The notes: generated by a model from the sequence alone, not told the origin. A stretch of DNA of 64,000 bases from Raphanus sativus (GCF_000801105.2 NC_079511.1:23955792-24019791); one strand, 5' to 3'. Shown: positions 21,886 to 33,641, numbered from the stretch's first letter. A program made the numbers and translations.

Positions 21886-21906
21886 TAGTTGGTGAAAATA
21901 GTGAAT
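21533..21906. other. Shared 3' region between two converging genes
   Basis: NFU5 (plus) and the PSII 5-kDa gene (minus) end tail to tail here. A (TA)n run of about 30 bp lies at 21853-21882, near the 3' end of the minus-strand gene. Confidence 0.6.
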
Positions 21907-22218
21907 TTAGTTACGGCAAATCTTGGCGGTAGGCATTGTGACACAGACAGGAGCATACTTCTTCTTGGCTGCTTCTGTCCCTTTCTTGGGTTCTTCTTCT
22001 TCTGCCATTGCCACTTCGGCTGAGGTGCACACAGCCGCAGCTGCAGCCGTGAACGTTAGATCCCTTCTCATCTTCATGCTCTGTTCTTGCTTGGTTGTGT
22101 TATCGCTCATGGAGGCTTTGACCACAGTGAGGCTTCGTCTGTTGTTGCCAGAGATGGTTGCTGGTAGCTTTGAGAGGGCCGGGAAAAATGAAGATGTCAT
22201 GGTCATCAAAGCCATCAT
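21907..22218 (-). CDS. PSBTN: Photosystem II 5-kDa protein, PsbTn-type, chloroplast precursor
   Basis: This encodes a small nuclear-encoded luminal subunit of photosystem II, 103 residues from the chosen Met. Residues 1 to about 35 are a Ser/Thr-rich stromal transit peptide. A thylakoid-transfer signal follows with twin Arg (51-52), an Ala-rich core and the AMA cleavage site after residue 72. The mature peptide is about 31 residues, [20 protein letters not shown] plus [11 protein letters not shown], with two Cys that could form a disulfide. The open frame extends upstream to 22341, but the extra residues do not look like a transit peptide; start at 22218 or the next Met at 22215. It lies next to NFU5 as in Arabidopsis (At1g51400). 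A copia retrotransposon sits 322 bp upstream, inside the likely promoter. Confidence 0.88.
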   Translation of the reverse strand: MMALMTMTSSFFPALSKLPATISGNNRRSLTVVKASMSDNTTKQEQSMKMRRDLTFTAAAAAVCTSAEVAMAEEEEPKKGTEAAKKKYAPVCVTMPTAKICRN

Positions 22219-22539
22219 AGCAAATTGTGATGTTGATCTGCACGTGTGATCTCTTAATCTCCCTATGTTCTCTGATTGCCTGATGATGGTTGTGTCTTTA
22301 AAAGTTGGTATTGAGGGATTATGATCCATTTTCTTATCCAAAATATGAACTTAGAGCAAATGGGTTGTTACCACGTGTGCTTGTGCTATCTGTGGTGGGT
22401 TGCATCGAAGTGACCTCTCTGGAGACTACGAGTAACTTCTGTGGTGTTCCACTTATTTCAACACCAAAACGAACGAGTAGTCACAATTCACAAACTGGCC
22501 ATTATGCCATAGCTCAAGCCTCAAAAGTAATCATAACAG
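22219..22539. other. 5' flank of the PSII gene up to the copia insertion
   Basis: This is the promoter-proximal region on the minus strand. It contains CACGTG (G-box core) near 22371, common in light-regulated genes; whether it is used is inference. Confidence 0.4.
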
Positions 22540-22657
22540 TATAAGGATAGAATGTATTAAGGGACTTAAGTGTAATTACTGATAGTATAAACCCTCTCAT
22601 GTACTCTCTATATATTGTAAATTATTGTGTATAATGAATAATAAGCTTTCCATAATA
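22540..22657 (+). repeat. 5' LTR of copia A
   Basis: 118 bp. It carries a TATA-like TCTATATATTG near its centre, the likely retrotransposon promoter. Confidence 0.9.
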
Positions 22658-22762
22658 TGGTATCAGAGCTACGATTCTTTCAAACCTAATTTTTTTTTTT
22701 ATTGGCCGCCTCCCTTCTCATCTCTTCTTCCCCGTTCTTCTTCTTCTTCTCTCTTACCGGCC

Positions 22763-25700
22763 ATGTCGAGTTCTTCTCACTCTACACACGCTATTCAACT
22801 CTCAGACTCTGTCTCCATCCACAACGTTAACATGTCAAATGTGACAAAGTTAACGGCAACCAACTATTTGATGTGGAATCGCCAAGTTCTTGCACTCATG
22901 GATGGTTATGATTTGTCCGGTTATCTTGATGGTTCCAACGTAGCACCATCACCAACGATCACCGCCGATGGAGACACCGCTGCAAATCCCGTCTATACGG
23001 CATGGAAGCGCCAAGATAGGCTTATCTACAGCGCTCTCTTGGGTGCGATCTCCATTGGAGTTCAACCCATTCTCTCCACCACCAACACCTCGGCTGAGAT
23101 TTGGAGTACACTGGCCTCCACGTACGCTAAGCCGAGCCGTGCACACGTGAAGCAACTCAAGCAACAACTCGAACAATGGAAGAAGGGAGCAAAACCCATT
23201 GACGAGTATGTTCAAGGGTTTACAACCCGCTTTGATCGCCTTGCCTTGTTGGGCAAGCCCATTGAACATGAAGACCAGATCGACTTCATCATCGGTGGTC
23301 TTCCGGAAGAGTACAAACATCTTGCCGATCAGATAGAGGCACGAGACGCTCCTCCCTCCATCACTGAGATTCATGAGAAACTGATCAACTATGAACTCAA
23401 ACTCCAAGTTCAACCTCCAGCAACTGTGATACCTATTACGGCGAACGCGGCTTACAGTCGCAACACCAACAATCGAAATCAAACTCGATTCCCGCCAAAG
23501 ACCAATCAGACGTGGCAGCAGAACCAAAACACCCAGCCCCGGAACATTCCAAACCAAGGTGCTGGTCGTGGCTATCAGGGAAAATGCCAGTTCTGTGGTG
23601 TGTATGGTCACTCAGCTCGTCGTTGTCCGCAGATACCGTCGAGTGGCTCAAACACACCTTGGCAGCCACAGGCGAATATGGCTCAAGTTCCGCAGTACAA
23701 TGCTGCTAACTGGATCCTCGACAGTGGGGCAACTCATCACTTGACCACAGACCTTGCCAATCTGTCGATGCATCAACAATACTCAGGAGGTGAAGAGGTT
23801 CAAGTTGCTGATGGAACGGGTCTCCAGATCACTCATACTGGTTCTGGTTTACTTCCTACACCATCTCGTTCTCTTCAACTGAAAGAAGTTTTATATGTTC
23901 CTGATATTAAAAAGAATTTAATATCTGTATATCGATTGTGCAACACTAATCGAGTTTCCGTGGAATTCTTTCCTGCACATTTTCAGGTGAAGGATCTCAC
24001 CACGGGGGCCAAGTTACTCCAAGGGCAAACTAAAAATGAGCTTTACGAGTGGCCGGTTAACAAAAGTGGCATCACTGTTCTCGCGGCCTCTCCTTCTCCT
24101 AAGACCGATCTCTTTTCTTGGCATGCACGTCTCGGACATCCATCTCTTTCAGTTCTGCATAATGTTGTCTCTCAGTTTTCATTACCTGTCTCGCATTCTC
24201 TTCAAAAACAGTTCTCGTGTTCTGATTGTTACATCAATAAAAGTACCAAGTTGCCTTTTCAGTCAAACACGATTTCTTCTCATCATGCTCTTGAGTATTT
24301 GTATAGCGATGTCTGGTCATCTCCGATAATCTCAAATGACAATGCCAAGTATTATCTGGTGATTGTGGATCATTTTACCAGATATACATGGATGTATCCA
24401 CTACAAAGAAAATCACAAGTCAAAGAGGTTTTCATGGCGTTTGTCTCCCTCGTCGAGAACCGCTTTCAACGACGAGTTAAGACTTTATATTCAGATAATG
24501 GGGGAGAGTATATTGCTTTGCGCGCTTATCTCTCTGACAAAGGCATCACGCATCTCACGACGCCTCCACATACTCCGGAGCATAACGGTATCTCAGAAAG
24601 AAAGCACCGGCACATAGTAGAGACTGGACTTGTGCTTCTCAGTCAATCCTCTGTTCCGAAGACATATTGGCCCTATGCTTTTACCACTGCAGTCTACTTG
24701 ATCAACAGAATGCCGACTGAGGTCTTGTCTGGTCTGTCTCCATATGCAAAGCTCTTTGATCAGGCACCCAATTACAAGAAGCTACGAGTTTTTGGATGCT
24801 TGTGCTTCCCTTGGCTTCGTCCGTACACAACGCATAAGCTGGACGAACGCTCTGCGAAGTGTGTATTTCTGGGATATTCTTTAACGCAAAGTGCGTATCT
24901 GTGTCTGGAAAAGGATTCAGGACGCATCTATACGTCGCGTCACGTGCAGTTTGTTGAGACTACATTCCCTTATGCTGATAAAAGTTCTTCGAGACCTGGT
25001 ATGGAAACTGAGACAGAGACTGAGATGGATGTCAATCAGAGTGCAGGCCCGGTCTTAACAGTGTTGCCTACACGAGCTCCTTCGCCTATGCCCCCGTGTA
25101 ACGAGACTCCTTCACTTACTGCGGCAACAACTCCAGAGTCGGCTCCTCCTGCACCGACTCCGCCACTCACTGCTCCTGCTCCAGCGTCTTCTTCTCCTAC
25201 CATAGCGCCAGCGGTGCCATTGATACCGCCTCTATCACAGTTGCAAGAAGAACCACAACCTGCAAACCTACCCACGGTCCCTACTGTCACGATCCCCAAT
25301 CCTCCAACACATCCACCTGTCTCTATACAACCACCATCTTCTCCCACAGAAACAAACCCAAACACTCAACCAAATGAACCACAAAATATCCACCCTATGC
25401 GCACTCGCGCCAAAAACCGTATCACCAAACCCAACTCTAAACTTAGCCTTACTGCAACTACACAAAAACCACACCCAAAAATACCCACAACTGTGGCAGA
25501 GGCTCTACGAGATCCTAACTGGCGCAATGCTATGTGTGAAGAATATAATGCACAGATGAAGCATCGCACTTGGGACTTAACGGAACCTACAACACGGCAG
25601 AATATAATCTTTTGTAAGTGGATTTTTACACTTAAATATCGTGCTGATGGTTCTATTGAAAGGTACAAAGCGCGGCTTGTGGCGAGAGGATTTGATCAAC

Positions 25701-27010
25701 AATATGGGCTGGACTACTCGGAGACTTTCAGTCCGGTTATTAAACCAACTACAGTTCGTACGGTACTTGATGTTGCTGTGAAAAAGAACTGGAGCATTCA
25801 TCAGCTTGATATAAATAACGCCTTTCTACAAGGCACCCTCACGGAGGAAGTTTATATCTCTCAGCCGATTGGGTTTGTTGATCGTGATCGGCCTCACCAT
25901 GTATGCCGCCTGAAGAAGGCGCTCTACGGTCTCAAACAAGCGCCACGTGCGTGGTATAATGAGCTCCGCACTTTTCTCTTGCAGTCGGGTTTCACTAACT
26001 CTCTTGCTGATACTTCTCTGTTCATCTGCAACAAAGGCAACAGCTGCGTCTATATACTTGTTTACGTAGATGACATGATACTTGCAGGAGACACATCGAC
26101 TGTGCAAGCTATCCTTGCTTCCCTCAGCTCGCGATTCTCACTAAAAGACCTTGGTGCTCTAAGTTATTTTTTGGGAATTGAAGCTATCCGCTCACCAAGA
26201 GGACTTCATCTGATGCAAAAGAAGTACATTACTGATCTGCTTCACAAGCTTAACATGTCTGACGCAAAACCCGTCAATACTCCGATGCAGCCTATGCCCA
26301 AGCTATCTCTTCTCTCGGGTACAGCACTGCAGGATCCTAAAGAGTATCGTATGGTTCTTGGGAGTCTTCAGTACTTGTCTTTGACAAGACCAGACATCGC
26401 GTTCACTGTCAACCGGCTCTCTCAATACATGCATAGACCGACAGACCTTCATTGGCAAGCTGTGAAACGGGTCTTGAGATATCTTGCAGGCACAACATCT
26501 CATGGGATTTTCCTGAGTGCTACTACACCTCTTACGGTTCATGCATTCTCCGATGCGGACTGGGCAGAGGATGTTGATGATTACATATCTACAAATGCTT
26601 ATGTCGTCTACATTGGTGGTAGTCCTATCTCGTGGTCGTTGCAGAAACGAAGTGTTGCGCGCTCGTCAACGGAGGCTGAGTATCGAGCTGTAGCCAATAC
26701 TGCTTCCGAATTAAGGTGGATCTGCTCACTCTTGTCTGAACTCGGTATCAGACTTCCTGCATCCCCAGTCATTTACTGTGATAATGTCGGAGCCACATAT
26801 CTTTGCGCAAACCCAATCTTTCATTATAGAATGAAACATGTTGCTCTAGACTATCACTTCGTGTGTGGCAACATTCAGGCTGGGGTCTTGCGTGTGCAAC
26901 ATGTACACACCAGAGATCAACTAGCTGACTCGCTGACTAAACCATTGCCTCGTCCGCTCTTCACTGAACTAAGAAGCAAGATTGGTGTCAAGGAACTGCC
27001 TCCATCTTGA
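22763..27010 (+). CDS. Gag-pol polyprotein of copia A
   Basis: A single frame of 1,415 residues. Domains in order are: Gag (WNRQVLALMDGYDLSGYLDG near the N-terminus), a CCHC zinc knuckle (CQFCGVYGHSARRC from residue 275), an aspartic protease with DSGATHH (Asp320), an integrase zinc segment HARLGHPS and catalytic core with DVWSSP and SDNGGEY, reverse transcriptase with YVDDM (residues 1101-1105), and RNase H with DADWAE and SSTEAEYRAV. The order protease-integrase-RT-RNase H is the Ty1/copia order. The ATG at 22763 follows the LTR and a pyrimidine-rich leader; the open frame continues upstream without a credible earlier Met. No stop or frameshift is visible, so it may still be able to move. 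Confidence 0.93.
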   Translation: MSSSSHSTHAIQLSDSVSIHNVNMSNVTKLTATNYLMWNRQVLALMDGYDLSGYLDGSNVAPSPTITADGDTAANPVYTAWKRQDRLIYSALLGAISIGVQPILSTTNTSAEIWSTLASTYAKPSRAHVKQLKQQLEQWKKGAKPIDEYVQGFTTRFDRLALLGKPIEHEDQIDFIIGGLPEEYKHLADQIEARDAPPSITEIHEKLINYELKLQVQPPATVIPITANAAYSRNTNNRNQTRFPPKTNQTWQQNQNTQPRNIPNQGAGRGYQGKCQFCGVYGHSARRCPQIPSSGSNTPWQPQANMAQVPQYNAANWILDSGATHHLTTDLANLSMHQQYSGGEEVQVADGTGLQITHTGSGLLPTPSRSLQLKEVLYVPDIKKNLISVYRLCNTNRVSVEFFPAHFQVKDLTTGAKLLQGQTKNELYEWPVNKSGITVLAASPSPKTDLFSWHARLGHPSLSVLHNVVSQFSLPVSHSLQKQFSCSDCYINKSTKLPFQSNTISSHHALEYLYSDVWSSPIISNDNAKYYLVIVDHFTRYTWMYPLQRKSQVKEVFMAFVSLVENRFQRRVKTLYSDNGGEYIALRAYLSDKGITHLTTPPHTPEHNGISERKHRHIVETGLVLLSQSSVPKTYWPYAFTTAVYLINRMPTEVLSGLSPYAKLFDQAPNYKKLRVFGCLCFPWLRPYTTHKLDERSAKCVFLGYSLTQSAYLCLEKDSGRIYTSRHVQFVETTFPYADKSSSRPGMETETETEMDVNQSAGPVLTVLPTRAPSPMPPCNETPSLTAATTPESAPPAPTPPLTAPAPASSSPTIAPAVPLIPPLSQLQEEPQPANLPTVPTVTIPNPPTHPPVSIQPPSSPTETNPNTQPNEPQNIHPMRTRAKNRITKPNSKLSLTATTQKPHPKIPTTVAEALRDPNWRNAMCEEYNAQMKHRTWDLTEPTTRQNIIFCKWIFTLKYRADGSIERYKARLVARGFDQQYGLDYSETFSPVIKPTTVRTVLDVAVKKNWSIHQLDINNAFLQGTLTEEVYISQPIGFVDRDRPHHVCRLKKALYGLKQAPRAWYNELRTFLLQSGFTNSLADTSLFICNKGNSCVYILVYVDDMILAGDTSTVQAILASLSSRFSLKDLGALSYFLGIEAIRSPRGLHLMQKKYITDLLHKLNMSDAKPVNTPMQPMPKLSLLSGTALQDPKEYRMVLGSLQYLSLTRPDIAFTVNRLSQYMHRPTDLHWQAVKRVLRYLAGTTSHGIFLSATTPLTVHAFSDADWAEDVDDYISTNAYVVYIGGSPISWSLQKRSVARSSTEAEYRAVANTASELRWICSLLSELGIRLPASPVIYCDNVGATYLCANPIFHYRMKHVALDYHFVCGNIQAGVLRVQHVHTRDQLADSLTKPLPRPLFTELRSKIGVKELPPS

Positions 27011-27017
27011 AGAAGAG

Positions 27018-27135
27018 TATAAGGATAGAATGTATCAAGGGACTTAAGTGTAATTACTGATAGTATAAACCCTCTCATGTACTCTCTATATATTGTAAAT
27101 CATTGTGTATAATGAATAATAAGCTTTCCATAATA
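27018..27135 (+). repeat. 3' LTR of copia A
   Basis: 118 bp, differing from the 5' LTR at two T/C sites (GTATTAAG/GTATCAAG and AAATTATT/AAATCATT). Confidence 0.9.
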
Positions 27136-27140
27136 AACAG

Positions 27141-27893
27141 AATTATAGATAAGAGTTTTTATGTGAACCGTAAGTAGAGAATATGGTTGGTTTACTTGAC
27201 GCATTTGGAATGGTTGCAGTTTATAGTTACTTCTTCCCTCAGTTTCAAAATGACTATTTCAAAAAGATTGATATTTTTTATTTTTCAACACAATTTAGTT
27301 GAATACTACTATTAGCTATCTTGTCCTCATTTTTTATGGTAACAATAATCAGCATAACAATTTGATTAACGCATTAAAGTTTCAAATACAAATTGAACAT
27401 ATGTACATATGATAAACTACATTTTTAGATGCTAATAGCAAGTACCATTTGACTCTAAAAATTTCAGTATACAACATACAAACATATATGAATATGAAAT
27501 ATTTTTCAAAATTCGAGTTATTTTAACAGTTTTGAATAACATTATATACTCGAGTGTACATTTTTTATTATTATTATTTTGAATAGGGTTATAGAAAAGC
27601 ATGATTGGAGTAAACAATCACACTAGTCGTTGACAAAAAAAATGACAAAAAGACAAAAAAAAAAACACAAACACGCACACACTAGTCACCATGTACATTA
27701 ATGTCTTAATGATATCGTAAAAAGGAAGGAAAAAAGATACGTACTATATGTAATAAATAAACAATTCAGCCAATGAGACTCACCGTGGTGGCAGAGTTGT
27801 AAATAAGTGGAAAAGAAGAGGAAGCAGCGGGTTTGATCACGAACAACAACAACACAGCTTTTATTTGAAAATGGCTCCATTTCACGAGGTCTT

Positions 27894-27937
<44 letters not shown>

Positions 27938-28239
27938 GCCGTAGGCTTTGCTTTACTCTCGAGAACCAGACCCAAAAGAAAGATCCTTACTTCCGCATTC
28001 ATTATATATATCCATCCGGAGAAAAACCCATTTTAATAAATCACCAAAAAGGAGCGATCTTTGCGCTTGAATTCTCCAAGGTTGGTCTTTATCTTGCAAC
28101 GGTAACAAAAAAAGGGTTTCACTTTTCAAAATCCGACAGAGAAAGGACCAGACCCAGAGCTTAGCTTTCATGTCTTTCTTCTTCTTCTTCTGACAATCAT
28201 TACCAGAAAAGAGACAGAGACAAAAGACAGACACTTTCC
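27141..28239. other. Intergenic region and leader of the coiled-coil gene
   Basis: AT-rich DNA changes at about 27860 to a leader-like region with a (CT)n microsatellite at about 27897-27934. Such CT runs are common in plant 5' UTRs. No separate gene is supported. Confidence 0.5.
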
Positions 28240-30123
28240 ATGTCTTTTTTAAAAGTTGGCGGTGAATACATGGAGAGAAGAAGAAACGGAATGGTGGGCC
28301 CTCCTGCGCCGAGGATTCTCCAGCTGCCACGTAGGCACATCGTTCGAAGAAATGCTGCAAAGGGGAAGAAGACGACAACATCATCATCACCGAAGAAGAA
28401 GGATGAGAGAGTGAAACTGGAGGCTCTGTTTCACCAAGAGAGGTCTTTTCACCGCGAGGAGGAGGAGGAAAGAGGAAGAAGAAGAGGCAAAGTTGCAGAC
28501 GGGAGAGAGATTACTAGTAGGTCTTCTTCACCTGTTGATGAAGCCAAGTGGAGGTTTCAGGCGGAGATGCTGAGATCAGAGTGTAATTTACTAAGGGTTG
28601 AGAAAGAGATCGCTATGAAGAAGATGGAGAGGAGGAAGAAGCGGATGGAGAGAACACTTAGATCTGCTGTTCTTACTCTCCTCTCTGTAAGTCTGTTTCT
28701 TACTCCCATCTGATTGGTTTGCAAGTGTTTGAAGCTGTTGTTTTTTTTTTGAATTCAGGGGAAACAGAGGATCTCAGAAGGGGAGAAAGAAAGCAAGGCT
28801 CTGGAAGATGAGATTAGCTATTTAATTGAGAAACTGAACGAGTTGAAGTCTTCTCCAAAGGTTGAAGACATGGAGGGTGGAAACTACTACAGACATAACT
28901 TTGACAGGCAAGCTTCTGTTTTAAGAAGAGAGCTGGAGAGGTTAGAAGAAGGAGAGGTTTGTGTTGAAGGGATTCAGAAAATGGCAGAGGCTAGCTTCTT
29001 GGTCAATCCCAACACTCTAGCTGATCAAAATGTCAGTCACAAGAATAACAATTCACTGTAAAAAAAGTGCTTAGTCTCTTTTGCATGTTCTTGATTTTTT
29101 ATGTTGTTATCTGTTGCAGATAGATACATTGAGTAGTAAAATGGAGGAACTGTCTAAAGGAGTATTTGTGCAGGCGCATGAAGAAAAGAAAGGCTGTTCT
29201 AGGCAGTGCAAAGCAGTTATGAGGAAGATTGCGGATCAAGTAAGAGCAGAGGCAGAGCAGTGGTCACAAATGCAAGACATGTTGGGTCAAGTGAGGAATG
29301 AAATGGCAGAACTTCAAACTTGTCGTGATTTTTGGCAAAACAGAGCTCTTGAATCAGATTATCAGATACAGAATCTACATTCCTCAGTAAGATAGAATTA
29401 CACAGATTATTCATGAGAAATATCCTTAGCCAGCATTAAATCAAGTTTTTGTTCAAAAATTAGCACATGAAGAGGAAAATCACCCAAATACGTTGATAAA
29501 AAAATTAAAAAATATTTTTTGGTTTTTTGATTAGAGTCTAGGGTTTAATATTTAGGGAGTGGGGTTATGGTTAGGGTTAGAGTTTATGATATAAGATAAA
29601 TTTAATATTTTTATTGATTAAAAATGCTTAAAATGCTTAAAACTTGTATTTGAAAAAAATAACTTGCAAAAAGCTTAAACTTTATTTAGAAACTTTTTTT
29701 TTGTTTGTGTGACAAAAACTAGAAATATGCTGTTTATGAGATTTGTTCTAGATTCATCTTTGATATGACATGAATTGAAAATCCGTTAATCTGGTTTAGG
29801 TTGAAGGATGGAGACGAAAGGCGTTGTCATCAGAAGCAAAGTTGAAGAACCTAGAAGCAGAGGTTTGCAGATTACAAGAAGAGATGAAAAGATTGAGGAG
29901 GGAAGATAAGGTAGAAGCAGAGAAGAACAAGTTGCCAACTGAGTCAGAAAAGAGAGTGTTGATTTGTAGGTTGAAAGAGAACAGACATAGTAGCAATGGA
30001 GATTGGTCTAAGTACAGCGAAGGGAAAGCAACAAAACCGTCGTGCTCAAGACCGCCTTTAAAAGAGATTAGGAACGGTCCAATGTCAGGGAGACAGAGAA
30101 ACTCTAGTGTCATGAGAATGTAA
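28240..30123 (+). CDS. Coiled-coil (myosin heavy-chain-like) protein, At1g51405-like
   Basis: Four exons, 28240-28686, 28759-29031, 29120-29386 and 29800-30123, join in frame with GT/AG borders to give 436 residues. After a basic N-terminal part (MERRRNGMVGPPAPRILQLP, R/K-rich) the protein is mostly heptad-like Glu/Lys/Arg/Leu sequence. Examples are KWRFQAEMLRSECNLLRVEK, LEDEISYLIEKLNELK, CSRQCKAVMRKIADQVRAEA and LKNLEAEVCRLQEEMKRLRR. It is therefore a long coiled coil, with no motor or other catalytic domain. Related plant proteins are annotated myosin-related or USO1-related; their role is not known to me. The second Met (28270) is an alternative start. Its place after the PSII 5-kDa gene matches At1g51405. 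Intron 3 contains GGGTTTA/TAGGGTT telomere-like text. Confidence 0.82.
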
Positions 30124-32071
30124 CTTGTTTTCTGATAAAAAAAACAGATTTCTCTTGTTTTCTCTGGTTAATAAAATTTACAAATCATGAAAACTTGATT
30201 GAACCCTTAATTGTTTAAAAGCTTTTTTGTCCCATAGGTTTTGTCTTGTTGCTCTGGTTAAATAAAATTATTTTCATGAAAACTTGGTTTAACATCTATT
30301 TTCAAAAACCGGTTTGGTTCAATGGTTTAAACCAAAAAATATGTTCAAACACCAGATAAGACAATTTATTATAGAAGAATTTCAATTTATCACAAATTTA
30401 ATATTAATTTTCAAATTTATACTTATAAGTATAACTATTTTCATAAATACCTTAAATATTATGTAAAGTTTAAATTAACTCTTCTAAATCATTTATAATC
30501 ATTTATAACTGTTTAAGAATAATTTATAGAAGTTTATAAACCCAACATCATCCTCTAAATAATAAACCTTAAACAATATTTCTTATTTATTAAAAGAAAA
30601 GTAAGAAATACAACTAACAATCTAATTGTTCGTTTCCATCTTTTACATTACCATAATATTTCATCAAATAGTAAAATTTATTTAATATCTGCTACATATT
30701 ATACTAAATATAGATTAATAGATAAATAATTTATTGGTTACACATACCGTTACTTTGTCATAATAACCAAATCATGAATTAACCTCGTTTAGTTTGATTA
30801 AAAGTCAAATTCATATGATTTATTTATTTATGGATTAGTTTGATTTAAATAACAAATTCAATTAGATTGATTTCTGTTTTTTTTTTGCATATCTACTCTA
30901 GATACAAGGTCAAATAATTATTATTTTATTTGTTTTCTCTGATAAAATAGATATTTAATCAACCAAACCATTTATTATAACAAATATCTAATTTTATTAA
31001 ATCAAATTGTATTCAAAATTACTAACATGATATTTTTATTTTTCGATTTGTAATAACAATTACTAATTAAATTTACATAATATTTCTAAAATATATAATA
31101 ATCCCACTTATTTGAAAAAGCATAACTTAAGATATAACATTTAGTCATGTGTAATATATCAGTTTTCTACTCAACGCATCCTAATTATGTGACTACCATA
31201 TCAATACTATATATTAATTTTAGCCACATTTTATGCTATTCAAAATCACTTAATGAAAAGATATACTGCTTACATTTTTATTGTTTTACTACTACTTTAT
31301 TAACAAGTCATAGTCCGTACAAATAATATTTAAACCAAAAATAAACTAATTTATGCTATATATTTTCTCTGTTATTATATTAGATCATATATTAATATAA
31401 TCATGAATCAAACGGTATATACATCTAATTATTCAAACTATTTAAATAGTATACATTATATTTAAGATGTATATAACAAGATTTAGTTATCCATTTTAAA
31501 TTATTCACCAAACAAGATTTATTAAAAATATTTCATTAAGTTTAATAAAACAGTGTATGAAACGAAAGTAAATTTAAAGAAGTAAACTTGAACAAACAAA
31601 AATGGCAATTTAATCATTTGAAATTTTCAATTTTAAACAGATTAAAAAGTATATAATATATAAAATTTAGTTATTATAAGAAATTTAACACTTATTTAAC
31701 AAGCAAAATATTTTTTTCCATTTCATTTCAAACTATTTAGTCAATAATAGACAAAAAATAATATTTAATGAAATCATAATAATAGTAATATATATACTTA
31801 AATAGCAACAAACGAGATCTTTACCAAAATTTTGGCTATAAATTATTCAACCAAATGGGATAAGGTTGGAAATATTTATTTACTATGAATATATTCGATT
31901 ATTTAGATCTCTACAATATTTTTAATTAATCTACAATGTGATAAGATCACATAAAACACTTAACCCTAAATAACTATATATGCACATAAATTATATATTA
32001 AATTTTAAATATATAACTATAATGTTGTTGCACAAAAAAGTATAATGTTATAATTTTTATTAAATAAAATT
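30124..32071. other. AT-rich intergenic DNA, nothing recognised
   Basis: After the 3' flank of the coiled-coil gene the sequence is strongly AT-rich, with no ORF, terminal repeat or RNA gene that I can support. Confidence 0.5.
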
Positions 32072-32339
32072 GAGAAAATGACTCAAATAGCACTAATCCA
32101 ACTTTTTGTCCCCAAAATAGCACTCAGGGCCAAAAGTCACAAAAATAGGTTTCATTAAGTGTGTCATTTACCCGTATGCCCTCTCCTTTAATTCTTTTGA
32201 TTGATTAAATTAAAAAAAAAAATTGAGATTCCCGATTTGAAATATCTTTGTCGTGTCTCCTTCTCTGCCGTCGTCGTCATCTCATCTCCGTCGTCGTCCT
32301 CGTCGTCTCCTCTCCGTCGTCGTCGTCGTGACGGGGTCG

Positions 32340-33333
32340 CCGACATGTATCTAGACTTGTGTTCGGTGGGATGTTTGGTGCTGGAGATCTACACGGGCGT
32401 GCGTCTGTGGAAAGGTGTTCATCTCAATCTTAGCTACTCGTCTCCGTTGTGGTGAAGCTGTGTCTGTGGAATGTGTGAACATATGCAATCTAACGAAAGG
32501 AGACGGGAATGTAAGAAGTGATTGCAGTGTTCTCTCCTGTGCTTGGAAAGCTCCTAGAGCCTTAACTGGGTTTCTAGCTAGCACTGCTCATCCGCCTGTG
32601 TGTTCTTTGTATCTATGTGGCCGAATTGGAAAAAAGAGTAGAGTAAAATCTGTAAGTATTATTTCTTCTTTTTGCTTTGTTTCAGTCTTCTAGTTATTCT
32701 TAAGGTTTTTTTATTTTGATTTGCCTCATTTCAGAAGCATGCTCGTTCTGAAAAACTAATGAAGGAATAAAAGCTTAGAACCAATGATGATGATGAAGTT
32801 GATGATCCAGAGAAGCCATCTCAGGGTTTTTTTTGTGCATTTGACTATTTGAGAGCATGCCAACGAGTTCTTCTGATGAGTCCTAATAAAATTACCGGCT
32901 TTAATGTTAGGAGAAGCAGATAAAAGGGAACAGAAGATCACAAAGAAATGATAAGAGATCATAAAAACAAGGAATGCTCAGAACCCAAGTGGATAACCCA
33001 GACACTCCATCTCAGGTTTGGGTTTTATTGAGAAAATGCAAACAAGTGCGTTTCACTTCTTCTTCAGATGAGAGTGCTTACCAAAACTCTTGAATGTAGG
33101 AGAAGCAGATAAAGGAAAACAGAAAATCACGAAGACAGGGTATGAGATCACAAAAACAGAAAAAGGTAAGAGTAGCTGGTTCATTTACTGTAACTTTGTG
33201 ACCAATCCTTAGTCTCTCAAAAGCCTTACCGGTTCATTTTTATTATATGAACATCCGGGATTCGTCTATTACAGATGGAGGTAAAGCAGACGCGACGCCA
33301 GAATCTAGAAAGAAAATGCGTCAAACTAAGGAT
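32340..33333 (+). pseudogene. Degraded exon-like coding remnants, unidentified gene
   Basis: Inside the MULE, a GC-rich segment with CGTCGTCGT repeats (about 32265-32330) leads into a frame containing CSVLSCAWKAPRALTGFLAS and CGRIGKKSRVKS, ending at a good donor (ATCT|GTAAGT, about 32651). Later pieces between candidate CAG acceptors include NDDDEVDDPEKPSQG and DGGKADATPESRKKMRQTKD before a TGA. A segment of about 215 bp (around 32800-32970, GAGAAGCAGATAAA...) is repeated at about 32985-33170. Stops interrupt any full reading. I do not recognise the source gene; intron-like borders suggest capture of genomic DNA. Confidence 0.45.
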
Positions 33334-33641
33334 TGAGACTATTGTGTATCTCTCCTTTCAATATGAAAGATTCATTTTCATATTTTCTTGAGGAAAAATA
33401 GTAGGAGAGTGGGTTGGATATGCGTCAGTTTTTTACTTATCTACAAAATATTTTGCTTGTAACTGATATATGGTTTTGATTAATTCAGATTTGAGTTATA
33501 TACAATTTTTGTGTGTTTCTTTTTTTTTATGCAATTTGGATCTTGTCTAGACTTGATGTTATTACGTTCTTTTGAACCTCTTACTCTTTTATCTCCTGAT
33601 TCCAATTAACTTTTGACTGAAACCTTCCAATGCATAACCAA

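Larger units (their letters stand above)
22540..27135 (+). mobile_element. Full-length Ty1/copia LTR retrotransposon A
   Basis: Two 118-bp LTRs (22540-22657 and 27018-27135) run from TATAAGGATAGAATGTAT to CTTTCCATAATA and differ at two positions as far as I can see. A perfect 5-bp target duplication AACAG flanks it (22535-22539 and 27136-27140). The primer-binding site TGGTATCAGAGC (22658-22669) matches the initiator-Met tRNA 3' end. A polypurine tract GAAGAAGAG lies just before the 3' LTR. One uninterrupted gag-pol frame lies between. The LTRs are unusually short and young. Confidence 0.95.

Noticed and set aside
22219..22341. 41-codon upstream extension of the PSII 5-kDa protein
   Set aside because: The extra residues are unlike a chloroplast transit peptide and would make the precursor longer than relatives.
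22949..26542. Minus-strand and alternative-frame ORFs across copia A
   Set aside because: They are shadows of the gag-pol frame, with no motifs.
29535..29590. Interstitial telomere repeat in intron 3 of the coiled-coil gene
   Set aside because: Only scattered TAGGGTT/GGTTTA words are present, a common degenerate repeat in Brassicaceae, and not a tract of perfect telomere units.
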